Below are positions 32,010 through 44,661 of a DNA stretch of 64,000 nucleotides, piece after piece (the first letter of the stretch is position 1; each line of letters starts with the position of its first letter). Location: positions 334,026,504 through 334,090,503 of the forward strand of contig OX422211.1 of assembly GCA_949130495.1 (NCBI GenBank), given 5' to 3'. The notes beneath the pieces are model-generated. The model was given only the letters and a program-made list of their open reading frames with translations. It ran no database searches and had not been told where the DNA came from. The translations under genes and the position numbers were made by a program. This DNA comes from Sambucus nigra. Taxonomy: Eukaryota; Streptophyta; Magnoliopsida; Dipsacales; Adoxaceae.

Positions 32010-35000
32010 TTGTTTTGACTTCTCTACCGGTAAGTGCAGGAAGTATCTCCAAGATGATTAAGTTTCTGGTAGTCGACATTGACTCTCCATACAAAGCCAT
32101 CCTTGGGAGAGGATGGCTACATGCAATGAAGGAAGTCCCCTCGACCTACCATCGGAAACTCAAGTATGTGATTGAGTGAGGAGTAATGGAGATCCATGGC
32201 AATCAAGCGATGGCAAGAAGGTGCTTCATAGTAGCCATCTGCCCTAGACCTAAAAAAAGGCCGATAAGCCCAATGAGAAGGGCGAGGAACAAGAAGGGTT
32301 GATACCTTCAAAATAGTAGTTAAGGTATGAAAGACCCGGAGTGGAGGAGACCAAGCTCCTACCTTCTGAGTGAGTCGTGGAAAACCTGGAGGAAGTTACA
32401 GCTGGTGGTAGTAAGAAGGATAGGGTCTTCTTAATTAGAGCTTCTCTCACAGATCAGGAGAAAACATAATTGGCAATTTTGTTAAGAATCAACGTAGACG
32501 TTTTCGCATGGAAACCATACGAACTTCCTGGAATTGATCCCAGTGTGGTTTGTCATCAGTTGCATGTTGACCCCACTTTTAAACCTATCACCCAGAAGGC
32601 ACGACGAACTGCACAAGAGAAGGAAAAAGCCGTAGAGAAAGAAGTAGAAAAATTATTGGATGCAGGATCCATACGGGAGGTTCAATTCCCCAAATGGTTA
32701 TCCAACCCAGTAGTAGCTCCAAAGAATAACGGGAAATGGAAAGTCTGCATCGACTTCACTAACCTTAACAGGACTTTCCCTAAGGACAGTTTCCCCCTCC
32801 CAAAAATTGATCAATTGGTGGACGCCACAGCAGCTCACGAAAGAATGAGTTTTCTGGATGCATATTCGGCATATCATAAGATCCCTCTGTATGCACCAGA
32901 CCAGGATAAAACATCATTCATTACCACCGTCAGATTATACTGTTACAAAGTCATGCCCTTTGGGCTAAAAAATGCAGGGGCAACCTACCAGCGATTGGTC
33001 ACCAAGATGTTCAAGGACCAAATGGGAGACACCATGGAGGTCTACATCGACGATATGCTCGTCAAGAGTAAAAATAAAGAAGACCACCTCTCAGACCTAT
33101 CGAGAACCTTCGAGATCCTTAGGAAATACCGAATGAAGCTTAACTCGAGCAAGTGTTGTTTCGGTGTCGAGTCAGGAAAATTTATTGGGTACTTTGTTAG
33201 TAAGATAGGCATCGAGGCTAACCCAGACCAGATCGACGCAATCAACAGGGTAAAACCCCCTCGCACAATACGAGACGTACATAAGCTCATCGACATGCTC
33301 GCTGCCTTAAATCGTTTAATCTCAAAGTCCTCCGAGAAATGCAAACCATTCTTCCAGCTCCAGAAGGGAAATAAGACAGTATAATGGAATCAAGATTGCT
33401 CGCGAGCATTGAAAGAGCTCAAGGACTACCTTAACTCACCACCCCTGCTCGTCATACCCCAAGAAAGAGATTCCTTGTACTTACACCTAGCCATCTCCAA
33501 CCACGCAGTGAATTCTTCACTGGTGTATGAGAAAGTAGGGGTTCAACACCCCGTTTATTACGTGAGCAAGACTCTATTAGAGGCTGAGCAGCGACACCTA
33601 CCACTAGAGAAGCTCGCCTTTGCACTTGTAGTAGCTTCAAGGAAGTTGAAGAACTATTTTGAAGCTCACACCATCATTGTTCTTACATCACCCCCCCTAA
33701 AGCAATCCTGAGGAAAGCGGACTTACCGAGCAGATTAACTAAATGGTCAGTCGAGCTCGGACGATTCGACATCCAATTTCAACTAAGGAATGCAATCAAG
33801 GGACAAGTACTTGCTGATTTCATAGCTGAATTCACAGGCGAGCATCCTCTAGACCAACTTCAACCGATGAAGCAGGGAGAGAACCACGCAACAAAAGGAG
33901 TTTGGAAATTATTTGTTAATGGAGCCTCCAACTCAAAGGGGGCAGGAGTGGGAATTGTGCTTGTTACTCCAGAAGGTACAACCCTCGAACAGGGAATCAG
34001 GCTTGGATTTGAAGCCTCCAACAATGAAGCGAAATATGAAGCTTTGATAGCTGACCTCCAGAAAGCACACGCTTTAGGAGCGAGGCAGTTACAGGTGTTC
34101 GGCGACTCATAATTAGTCTCCAATTAGATAAGTGGGGACTACAACGCAAGAGATGAAAGAATGGCGTCCTATCTCGCCTTGGCCAAAAGGCTAATGGTCA
34201 GCTTCAAGGAAGTCAGTGTCCAGTAATTTCCCAGAGGAAAAAACAACCACACTGACGCCCTAGCAACCTTAAACTCGACAATCAATTCCGACTTGAAAAG
34301 AACAATCCCCATCGACTTCCTCGCTCACCCGAGCATCAACCAGAGTGACGAGCTACCAGGCGCAGAACCTGTGCTCCAGATTGAATCAGCACCCAGTTGG
34401 ATGGACCCTTTAAAGGAATATTTGAAGGATGGCATACTTCCAAGTGATAGGAAGATCGCTCATCAAATAAGAGTCAAAGATGATCGCTTTCACTTATCTC
34501 CTAAGGGCAAGCTGTATAAAAGATCATTCTCTGGCCCTTACCTGCAATGTGTTCACCCGAGCGATGTCGACCAGATTCTACATGAGCTCCATGAAGGAAT
34601 TTGTGGGAGCTATATAGGAGGAAGATCACTAGCTTTTCTAGCTATGAAAGAAGCTACTGGTGGCCATATATTCAAAAAGATTCAACAGTGTACACTCGCA
34701 AGTGCAAGAAATGTCAACTACACGCCCCTATGGTTCTGCCAGCGACCTAAGATCACTCACCATCCCCTGGCCCTTCGCCCAATGGGGAATGGACATCGTA
34801 GGACCACTTCCTACCACCGCCGGTAATCGCAAGTATCTGTTGGTCGCAACGGATTACTTCACCAAATGGGTCGAAGCAGAGCCACTGGCCAACATCCGAG
34901 ATGCAGATATGATGAGATTCATATGGAAAAACATAATTACCCATTTTGGAATCCCCAGAACCATCATTACTGACAACGGAACAAAGTTCGAAAGTGGACC

Positions 35001-35627
35001 TTTCCAAAGTTTCTGCAATGAGCACGGGATCAGGCACTATTTCAGCTCGGTGGCGTATCCTCAGAGCAATGGTCAAGCTGAAGCTTCCAATAAGACAGTG
35101 ATAGATGGGATAAATAAATGATTAGAGTGAGCCAAAGGCGCATGAGCTAACGAGCTACCACATATTTTGTGGGCTTACCGCACTACCCCACGACGGGCAA
35201 CGGGGGAAACCCCATTTTCACTAACATATGGAATGGAAGTGGACATCCCATTAGAAGCAGGCCTACCAACTATGAGATCCACCCTTGTCGAACAGGTCCA
35301 GAATGATGAAGCATTGCTCGCTGAACTCGATCTAGCAGACGGACCCAAAGAACTTGCATTAGTGAAATTAGCGAGCTACCAGCAACAGCTCGCAAAACAC
35401 TATAACAAGAGAGTCAATCCAAGGGCATTCCAAGTCGGTGACTATGTCCTAAGGAAAGTCCTTCGCAGTGAAGTAAAACCATCAGATGGAAAATTGGGCC
35501 CAAACTGGGAGGGACCATTCAAGATAACAAGAAATGATCTGTAAGGAGCCTATCACTTAGAAACGCTGGAGGGCAAAGAGATACCCCGAGCATGGAATGC
35601 GACAAATCTTAAGAAATTCTATTTCTA
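32010..35627 (+). pseudogene. Element C pol: protease end, RT, dual RNase H, integrase
   Basis: RT at 32620-33200: CIDFTNLNRTFPKDSFPLP, FGLKNAGATYQRL and YIDDMLVKSK. TAA at 33382-33384 interrupts the RT-RNase H linker in frame. A frameshift occurs in the C7 run near 33692. The second RNase H is at 33890-34260 (WKLFVNGASN, NNEAKYEAL, VFGDS then stop). Integrase: HEGICGSYIGGR, a frame change near 34700, WGMDIVGPLP (about 34785), ITDNGTKFES (about 34965) and PQSNGQAE (about 35057), with end AWNATNLKKFYF. Several stops sit where CAA, CAG or CGA codons are expected, consistent with deamination of methylated cytosine. The first RNase H Asp of the second domain reads VNG rather than VDG. Confidence 0.88.
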
Positions 35628-36318
35628 GTTTTTTCTTTGGCTTTTTTTTATCATTTTATGCAAATGGCAACTCATTTACTTGTGATCAATGAAAGTTGTT
35701 TGGCAGTTGCATTCTATAAGGTGTTAGTTAATTAATCTATGGACTTTATAACTTGCACACCCTTTCCAAGTGACATGCACACTACTCAGTAATGATAACA
35801 GGGAAAATACCCTCCTCAGGTTTTCGTTATGAAGCACGAACAACCTCTTAGCGTTGCCCCTGGAAATATATGAATCCCTACAGGATATCCTTAGGCAACT
35901 CGGCCAAGTCAAATTGGTCTCCAGACAATGTTTGGTCAACAAAACCCATATCGAATAGAGTATCCAACACCAGGTGTGTCCTCGCCAATTATCACACTCA
36001 GGCCTAAGGGAGTGTGATAACACGACCTAAAAGGTAAAGTAGGGCAGAATGGTATCTCATAAGCATACTGGACTGGAGGGACACTTACTCGATAATACAA
36101 ACTTACCAATCTAGTCGGCCAAGAGAGGCCCAAGATTATTAAGCAAAGGATTAATGATGCAAAAAATATAGAACACTTGTTTAGTCGGCGAATTCGCCCA
36201 AAACATAAAATTTATATTATTTCACAACAGAAATGGACAACTCGTGTATAATTGGCGAGATCGCCCAAAGCATCGATACTACATTGTTTCATTACATATG
36301 TGTATAACTAGTAAAATC
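35628..36318. other. Convergent spacer of element C
   Basis: About 690 bases between the end of pol and the end of the antisense gene; AT-rich, no gene recognised. TTAGTCGGCGAATTCGCCC (about 36181) and TAATTGGCGAGATCGCCC (about 36250) are small GGCGA/TCGCC hairpins, comparable in position to the palindromic repeats of elements A and B. Confidence 0.5.
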
Positions 36319-39300
36319 TTAATGAGTTCGAGGCCTCTGAACAAGATAATCAGCTACTTGTACTCTTCGACCGTCATCCGAGTGAGGAGCTAATTCTTCA
36401 TTGACCTCATTCGCATCTGACTCCAATAGCTTCCGAGGGATTGTATCGATGCGGATCCACTGATCATCCCTCCTGAAGGGGTTAGTCCTTAAAGTGGAAG
36501 GAGAAATCTCATGACGATACCAGAGCATTGAGTTCCTTGGAACTTGTATCTCCCTTAGGGAACTCAACCATCCCCTAATAAAGGCGAGCTCTTCAAATTC
36601 TGTCAGCCTTGTCGGGGCATCCACCCAAACTTGTTCGTAACCATCAGTCCATACTCGTCGGGGTCCTCTCTTAAACAGATGCCTCAGCCGTGTGACATCC
36701 CTTTAGAGCCCAACAGTAATAACGTATGTTCGACGGACATCCTCACGAAGCTCATCCATTTCCCTAGGTGGGTTTCTTGCATTCGTACCAGCTCGCATAA
36801 CGGTCGATGGGATAGAACCTTGTATCATCGGAGGAATGTCGCTCGATCCTGCACCAGCTCACGATGACGAGGAAGCCCTCAAAACGCGAGGCGCAGTGCT
36901 CAGCGCATGCTCCCTGAGGAGCAACACCTCCCTCCTCAAAGACTCACTTTCCTATTATAGAATTTCTCCAACATGGTTAATCTCGGTAGCATCGAGGAGT
37001 CTTGCTCTCAGAGTATTCACCTCCTCTTGAACAGAAGATCCAACCTCTTCCATCTCCTGGAGCTTGTCTTTCAGTTTAACAACGAGCTCAGTCTGCTCTA
37101 TAAAATGCTTGTTCCTTAATCGCAGTGATTTGTAAATTCTCACAAAGGTATGACGAACTTCGGGACTCACATCAGGACCAAGCATTCTTCCCAATTGAGA
37201 AGTGGATGGTATATAGTCATCTACATCAACCAACTGCAGGCCATAAAAGAGCAGTAAAGGAGAAAATAAATCAGTACACTGAGGGAAGAAACCTTCCCAT
37301 TTCATTAATACTTAAAGGGATCAGAGTACATCGAGAAACAGAAAAAAACATTGCAAACAAGAATATAAGAGGGACCCTAAGGATAAATCAGCTGGCGACC
37401 TCGGGTTGCTCAGAAGAAGCTGGCTGCTTCCCCTTGTCAGCAGTAGTAGGGGCACCTCCCTCAGCAGGGACAACTTCTTTTGCCCGAATAGGAAGGGAAT
37501 CAGAAGGAACTGACTGGGAAGTAGGGTCAGCACCTTCGATGGCTGTGGCAGGGGCTTCATCCATAATTAGTTTTGGGCCTAGATCATGCTCATCGAACAA
37601 GGGAGAGGCAACATCCACCCCGGCAGCCGAGCGGGCTTTATTCCATCCTTTCTTGAAGTTCAGACGGCTGATGTAGCCTATCTGAATCTCTGCGTCTTCG
37701 TATGCGATAGCCCACCCGGAGTTATAAGAGTCTTCCTTAGCAGTGGCCGCCTCGGACTCCTTCTCCTTTAGCTTCTCGTTCAATACCTTATTCTCCTCCA
37801 CGACCGCCAGCTTGCTCGAACCGACCAAATCATAGGCCTACCACAGCTCACTCAGTTCTTTGTCCACCGACTCCCTTTCTCGATTGACTTTGACAAGGGC
37901 TATGTCAGAGGACATACGAGCAACATCAGTAGCATTCAAGCTAGCGTCAATCTCAGCACTCTTCACTCTCAAAGCAACATTTTTCTTCTCCATCTTGTCG
38001 TTCTTATTAAGCAGCTCGTCGCGAGAGTAATAGAGCACAACAAAATCAGTTACAAACTGCGAATAAAAGAAAATATTAGAAGAAGGGAACAGGCAGAATT
38101 TGACGAGCATTAGAAAAGAGAAATAGACTTGCCAAGGCTAGCCTCCGACTCGCCTGCAGTGCTAACTGGTCAGTTCCCATCGCCTTTTGGCGATCAGCTG
38201 GAAGGACTGCTCTCTCGAGCAGTGCAGGGGCCAATTGAGGAAAAGTGGCAACTGAGGTCCCCTTTGTCAACGCGGACACAGGCACTAAGGCTTTCCCAGC
38301 CTTTGTCCTCACCTCCATTTTTCTCCTCTCTTACTCTTTTTCATTTTCCTTCTCTATCCTCCTCCTCTCCTCGACCTTCTTCTTCTCCCCAATATTCTTC
38401 TTATCTTCTTCCCCCTTCCTCTCTCTCTCTCTTACCTGCTCTTCTTACCTTCTCTTCTTCTCCTGCTCCTGAGCAGCAAACCGAGAACCAGTAGCAACAG
38501 CCCCACTGCTGGACTTCTACTTCTTCGACCTTTGATCAAGGAGCACATCATCATCATCATCACGGATCAAGTTTTTTCTTGGGTAACCATTTCCTCACTA
38601 GAGATGCTGGATGTACTTGAAGGTTCTTGGGCTTCAGAAACTTCCTTTGAGATATAAGAACTATCACTGCTAGAGATCTCTTCACCGGAACCACCTTCAA
38701 CACCTCCTCTGGTATCACTCTTAGAACTGCTCTCTTTTTCGTCCAACTGAATGGGATCGACAGCAGCTTCTTCAGAAGTATCAAACTCAGGAATGCTATC
38801 CACGAGCCTTGTAATAAAACTGGACCAATGTTTCTGTACTCAAGAAGGAAAGTAGCAGACCTGGGATGTTCACCGTCATCCAAGGGTTCCCTGATATTCT
38901 AAGCTTTAATCAGCTCGGAGGTTCGAACCTCGCTAAGGGCAGGATCCAAGTTCTTTGTCCTCGCTAAAAAGAAAACAGGAAAGTGTCAAGAAAATCAGAC
39001 ATTAACAAAGAAATCAGAAGGACAGAGCAAAGAGTACCTATGTACTTTTCCCCATAAAAGGGGACAGTGAATCAATCATACCTTGACCCCTTAGTATGGG
39101 GGGAGAACTGCCAATTCCTAGCAAGAAAGCCATGTTGCCAGTAGTCCTTATGGGAATCAGGTAAATTTACTACCAATACCCTATCAGGACTACTGGCCTT
39201 GAGGTAAAGAAGACGAGAGCTAGTTCGAGAGAAGAAATAACAAAAGCAAACTTCTATGAGCCCTAATTTAGTGCCATAAAGTTGATTTATTCTATGGACA

Positions 39301-39551
39301 CCATTAATTATCTTCCATACATTGGGTGAACATTGTGCAGGGACAATGTTGAAATAACCAAAGAAATGAAGAAACGAATTGTTTGGAGGAAAAGTAAGCC
39401 CCCCTTCAGAAAGTAACAGGACATAAATCCAATGAGCATCCTCTATCTCTCTAATATTCTTAGGGATAGAGGCGCACTCAATCTCTACCCATTCTGGGAT
39501 ATTATAGAACTTCCTGAACTCAGACAATGACATATTACCTATTTTTGACAT
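36319..39551 (-). pseudogene. Antisense gene of element C, homologous to that of A and B (decayed)
   Basis: Exon 1 (39082-39551) encodes MSLSEFRKFYNIPEWVEIE...EGGLTFPPN...NVWKIINGVHRINQL...LVVNLPDSHKDYW, clearly similar to the N-terminal domain in A and B, and ends at a GTATGA donor. An acceptor TTCTTTTTAG starts a segment to about 38560 with HPRSATFLLEYRNIGP and an acidic serine-rich part. 38318-38076, 38110-37838 and 37828-37388 give coiled-coil and FKKGWNKARS-type pieces. 37305-36955 gives the VDDYIPSTSQLGRMLG...VRIYKSLRLR segment. 36624-36319 gives FIRGWLSSLREIQVP. Stops and frame changes are present, and exon borders beyond the first are uncertain. Confidence 0.7.
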
Positions 39552-39928
39552 TTGTAAACCCTAAAAATAGCAAATTCAGAGAAAACTCAGCAAAATAAGC
39601 ACAAAGAAAGAGCAAAGAGGACTTACGAGATGAAAACATCACGAGAGAGAGTGAAAGCGAAGAAAATAAAGGCCTAGAGAAGAAGACACAACAGCTGAAA
39701 CTCACAGAAGGTGGATAAACGCAAAGAAATTTGAAACGACAATAGTGGAACGCTGCTCCAAATAGTTTTTAAATGCTCCCAATCATCGTGCGAAGGACAC
39801 GAAGCAACTGCCGCCTAAATCAGTTCTCGACTTTGGGAAGAGTTACACAATTCACAAAAGTGTCATTATGGAAAATCATTTAAATTTATTGAGCCCAAAT
39901 TGTGGCCCAATAACTTTAGGGGCAATTT

Positions 39929-40340
39929 TGGGTATCCAAATTTAGCATTATGGGCCCGGACGAGTAGTCTAATAAAAATGGACCAAAATCCGAACCCCCT
40001 GCCTTAACCGAATAGAATCACGACTTAGTCTCCTCCCTTGTTCTTGTATAGAGATGTTCCAGTAGAAGATGGTAAACGTGGGGGGAGTCCAATAACCTCA
40101 CTCCCCGAAGACAGACATGTATATAATAAACCCTAAGTCTGGGAAAAAAGACACGCAATGTATTCTCTGTAAACGCTCCCCGGAGTATATAGAAATAATA
40201 CTGACTGCACCACCGTGGACGTAGGCATTCTTGCTGAACCAGGTACATATTGTGTTGTGTGATTGGCATTTTATCTTCTTTATTTTCCTTGGTGATTGCG
40301 CTTCTCTCATTTATTTGTGTTGAATATAATTGTCACCACA
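39929..40340 (+). repeat. 3' LTR of element C
   Basis: Starts about TGGGTATCCAAATTTAGC, after the purine-rich TTTAGGGGCAA, and ends GTCACCACA. It contains CCGTGGACGTAGGCATTC followed by CTGAACCAGG, the same motif pair as in the element A and B LTRs, and a TATA-like TATATAATAAA near 40119. The left boundary is set by the TG and the tract before it; the 5' partner is absent. Confidence 0.65.
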
Positions 40341-41020
40341 AATAGTAATTAAACCAGCATTCAAACCACCCCGTACGAAGCACAGTATAGACGACCCTAC
40401 CGTTCGCCCTTATGCTAAAATGAATCTGGAGAGAATCATTTTCTTAGACCCAAAATCATCACCAAAACCATACAAAAGATACACCTCAATCGAGAAAGAT
40501 TACATTCAACCCAAAATCGACAAAAGAGTTATGCTGACACTTGGTGAAAGCCCTTAGAATTTGAAGTCAATGATCAAGTGTTTTTACGAGTATCTCCATG
40601 AAAAGGAATAATACGCTTTGGAAAGAAAGGAAAGTTATGACCCCATGATATTGGTCTCTTTAGAACTATTGAACGTATTAAACTAGTAGCTTATCGTCTG
40701 GAATTACCTCTCGAACTATCCAATCTTCGTAACATATTTCACATCTAGCAATTACGAAAATACATTTCGGATGCAAGTCATGTTCTTACTTGGAAATATA
40801 TCACCGATGAACCCAACCATGAATTTAAAGAAATTCCTATCCAAATTCTTAATGGATAAGAAAAGGTTCTTCGACAAAAAATCATACGACTAGTCAAGGT
40901 TCTTTTGCAACATCACGGAGATGAAGAAGCTACAGGGGAAACATAAAACATGGTGAGACAACAATACCCTGCTCTTTTTCCAGGTAATTTTGAGGATGAA
41001 ATTTTTTTTCGTTGGAAAAA
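40341..41020 (+). pseudogene. Element D integrase C-terminus and pol end
   Basis: Resumes D's pol in several frames: PYEAQYRRPYRSPLC (about 40369), a QNRQKSYAD motif (about 40511), PLEFEVNDQVFLRVSP, IIRFGKKGKL and LRKYISDASHVL, then VQILNG...EKVLRQKIIRLVKVL. The terminal QYPALFPGNFEDEIFF is characteristic of Del/Tekay-type chromoviruses. Stops interrupt it (for example TGA in the KPLEF approach and after VSP). The chromodomain region is not convincingly preserved. Confidence 0.75.
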
Positions 41021-43332
41021 TATAACAACCCAGCTTAAATTAACCTTTATTCCTTTAATTTATCAAAATTCTAAGCATAACCCTAAATTTTTTTAAAATA
41101 CCAAAGTGCCCCTATGAATAGAATTAGGATACTTTACACATTCTTATACATATTTAACCCTAACATTCACTCAAAGTTTGACCTAAGGACATATATTTCA
41201 TGGGATTTTCATAAAAAATCCATTAAGTTTGCATAATTACACAAACGCCCCTAAATTTTGATGAAACAAACTAAAATTTTTGAAACTTACATGAAAACTA
41301 CCCAAGGACCTAAACTTGAACCCATACTTATTTACTATTTACCCCTGGTGACATGGCACTAGTTGGATAGCTAACATAGGTTGTATCATGTGGGTAAACT
41401 ATGGTATCATTTTTACATCCAATGGAACCATAATAGAAATATGTGTAAACCAACCCAAACTCCACCTCTAATTTGACCAATAAACTCTCCTTGATGAACC
41501 CTATAAATACTCCTTCTTACCTCAGTCGAAATCCATCCCACCTGAGTGAAATTTCAAAGTAAACTTTTGAGAGTTTCTACATTTATGTGATTTTATGTTT
41601 GAATGCTTGTTTCTTAAATGTGCTTATGTTTCTGCACATCTTTAGAGTAGAAACATGATTTTTACAAGTGAAAGTTGACACATATATGCACTAAAATAGC
41701 TCAAAAATAAGAAAATACCATTAAAGCTTGAGCTTAAATGGCGGATTTCGCTTCCCTGACTTTAAATTAGTTTTAAAGTGGGGTAAGTTGAGTTTAGTTC
41801 TCAAGAACCTAGGTGTGTGCTTAATTGAACTAAGAATAACTTTGATACCTCAAATCATGATTGAAGTTTCCGACCCTAAATTTTCAGAAACCAAATTCTC
41901 AATTTTTACTGCACCAAAATCCCTCAAATTAGGTTTAATCTTTCCCATTTTTGGTATAGAATAACACCTTTATAATGCCGAAATGAGAATCATAACTTTC
42001 AAGCAGTCCTGTTTGGTCAAAATTTCATCATTTTTACAAAACTCCATTACTTAATTTCGCATACCAAAATTCTTAAAACCAATATGGTTAGATTCCTCTT
42101 TAAAATTTAGACAACATTCATTCAAAAATTAACTTAAAAGGAATTCTAAAACATTTTGAAATAAATGTCAAAGTTTTAAAATCCTAAAGTCAAAATGTCA
42201 AGAGATTGAAGATGATTAATCTATGCGCATGCGAGTGTAAGTCAAATCAGGCGCGTCACATATTTGATTGAGCGCGTGAGGGCGCATCTCCAATAATTTT
42301 TTTTTCGATATGTTTATATTTTAATTTAAAAAAATTAGTATATTACATCACCATATTTAGATTCCAGGAAAGTGTTTTCTGGAAAAAGTCAGTTTTAAGT
42401 TAAAAAAAATTAATTTTTATATTTACACATGACCCCCTGCCTACTTTTTCGAGTATTTCAAAACATCCCCAAACTTTTTCTATAATTACTTGAGAATAAA
42501 TGGACTTACATTCTCTTCTGTCACTAGTTTTAAATCGTAATGGAATAAGGGGCAAACATTTATTTAAAAGGTTTTGAAAATTATTCTTTTATACGCTTGT
42601 CGTTATTTTTACATTGAAATCCCTTTTGAAATTTCATGCTGTAACATTACATAAACATTGTTTTAAAACTATATAACCTACTTACACTGTTATGATTTCA
42701 GACTACCTAGTCTACCAGCAAATTAGCCACATAACCAACCGAAATATATAAAACTATAAGTATGTGATTTAAATTTTAATATTAGACAAGTTTGAACTTA
42801 TGTATCTTAATTATTGATTGCTATGTCACCTTGTGATAATTTTGAACTCATAACTAAAATACGAACTCCTTTGAGTTGTTCAAATTTATATAATAATATT
42901 GATTCCCTTGATATTCTCAATTATTCCCAAAATTGATAAACCGTTAAACCCGAACCACTAAACCTCTTTATCCTTCTTTATGATATAACCCTGTAACTTA
43001 TTTTGAATAATTGCATATAACCCTGAAATTTGTCATCCTTATCCTTAAAAAGAACCCTAAGAAACATACCTTATGATTTAGGGATTAGACCCCGATATAC
43101 CTATGATAAATCTAATTGGCATGTAGGACACAAATGTTGAGTTCCTAATTTAGTTTACTTACTACATACGTATGAGTGACACTCTAGCTAAGTGTTACGA
43201 CCTATATTTTACTTCTTCGATTACTGGGATTGCTTGTTCAAGTGTATTTTATGCCTTGAACGATATTGTAATGGTATGTATACTTTATTGAAGCCCTATA
43301 TCCAATAATTTATGGGTTATAGTATTATAATT

Positions 43333-44566
43333 TGTAAGGACATATTTTTAATAAGTCCGTCACAATTAATTATGTCGTATACCGCTACAAGTCGTTGAAG
43401 AATTGTGAAAATTGCATCTACAAAAGACGGATCCGAATTACCAGTGTTCTTCAACATTCAAGCCCAACAATATGAACTTTGGTAAGATATTGTTTTAATG
43501 TTTCATTTACATCTCATATTGAGAGTGTTGGGATATTTTTTAAAAAAGGTTTTAAAAAGCTTTTATATAAAAATGTTTTTTTAAAGAGGTTTTATAACTA
43601 TTTGTGAAAAACTGCTTCAGCAGTTAACGTACCTCGGTTTCGACGCCAAGGTAGTTCAAGCGAGATCTCAATCTTGTTCGAATGACAATGGGATGTCGTG
43701 CGTAGTCGTTCAAACGACACGTGATCTCGTTCAAGCGAGATGGGGTTCTCGTTCGAACGACCTTGCTTTTGGCTGACATGTCTGACTTCATCCTGATCCT
43801 TTGACCGACTCAATTTTCCTATAAAAGGGATCTTCCAACCTTTGTATTTCGTGGAGAACAGTTTCAACTTTTAAGAGTCTTATTATTTTGAAACTTTTGT
43901 GTATCTGCCTAGATTTAATTCAATACCTTTTGGCAGAAAGGTTTTCTCCAACAATTTTAAGGGTTCAAATGTTTTGTTTTTAATTCACAAAATCCCAATT
44001 ACTTTTATGTGAATTGTTTTGTGGAACCCAAGAAAATATTTTGTTTTTGTTCATACTTTGTGAGAGAGCTCTACAACCGACATTTGCATGCTATTGTGGA
44101 GGGAGTCCTTATAAAGTTCACATCTTGTGGAGAAGCCATTTTCTTCTTCATTGCTGCCCTCCTGGAAAGGGAAAGTTCCAGTCGACGACATCAGAACCGA
44201 CTCCTGCGGGTATTTCTGTGTAAATATTTCTAGCCGTTGCTTTGGAGGTTTGACGAAGACACCGTGCGTTACACTTGTGGACGATTATCAGGTTGTATGT
44301 AAGTCAATGGTCCTGTAAATTCTTCAAAGTTCTAGAAATAAAAGGTTTTGCCCTTCGGGAATTTTTTCTTAATCTTATGTCGCATGCTTTATTTATTTTA
44401 TGGTTTAACACATGCACACACGTAGTTGAATGATTTGGTCTGATTTATTTTGGTTTAAAAATAGACACTAATTAAATATGTGTGCCAACGTAGAAAGTTG
44501 CGAATTTAATCAATTATCACACAGTCGCACTTTTTCAGAGCTTATTTAAGCGATCACCACTTTTCA
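43333..44566 (+). repeat. 5' LTR of element E
   Basis: TATA box TATAAAAG at 43820-43827. Between 43640 and 43765 several TCGTTC(A/G)AACGA-type palindromic boxes occur, including the perfect 12-mer TCGTTCGAACGA at 43749-43760. TTCTAGAAATAAAAGG near 44332 is a likely polyadenylation region. By eye the LTRs are roughly 95% identical. Confidence 0.9.
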
Positions 44567-44568
44567 AA

Positions 44569-44582
44569 TTGGTATCAGAGCA
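44569..44582 (+). promoter_or_regulatory. Primer-binding site of element E
   Basis: TTGGTATCAGAGC two bases after the LTR end, the classic initiator-tRNA-Met type site of plant copia elements. Confidence 0.85.
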
Positions 44583-44661
44583 GGTTGGGCTAATTTATTG
44601 TGTATTCCTATTTTTCGCAAAATTTGTGTGATATTGATTTTTTTTAAATCGCAATTTTTTA

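Larger units (their letters stand above)
31986..40340 (+). mobile_element. Element C: 5'-truncated Tat-type Ty3/gypsy retrotransposon
   Basis: Plus-sense. Begins inside the protease (LVVDIDSPYKAILGRGW, about 32066) and continues with RT, two RNase H domains, integrase, a non-coding gap, a minus-strand antisense gene and a 3' LTR of about 412 bases ending CACCACA at 40340. Gag, primer-binding site and 5' LTR are missing. The order is that of element A, but similarity is distant, so it is a separate Tat family. The right end joins D's integrase at 40341 (an NNS-like motif), showing insertion into D's integrase region followed by loss of D's RT and of C's left end. Confidence 0.8.

Noticed and set aside
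37125..37676. 183-codon plus-strand open frame
   Set aside because: It is the reverse of coiled-coil exons of element C's antisense gene, whose minus-strand reading matches A and B.
44569..44582. Possible tRNA-derived sequence GGTATCAGAGC
   Set aside because: No cloverleaf around it; position right after an LTR explains it as a primer-binding site.
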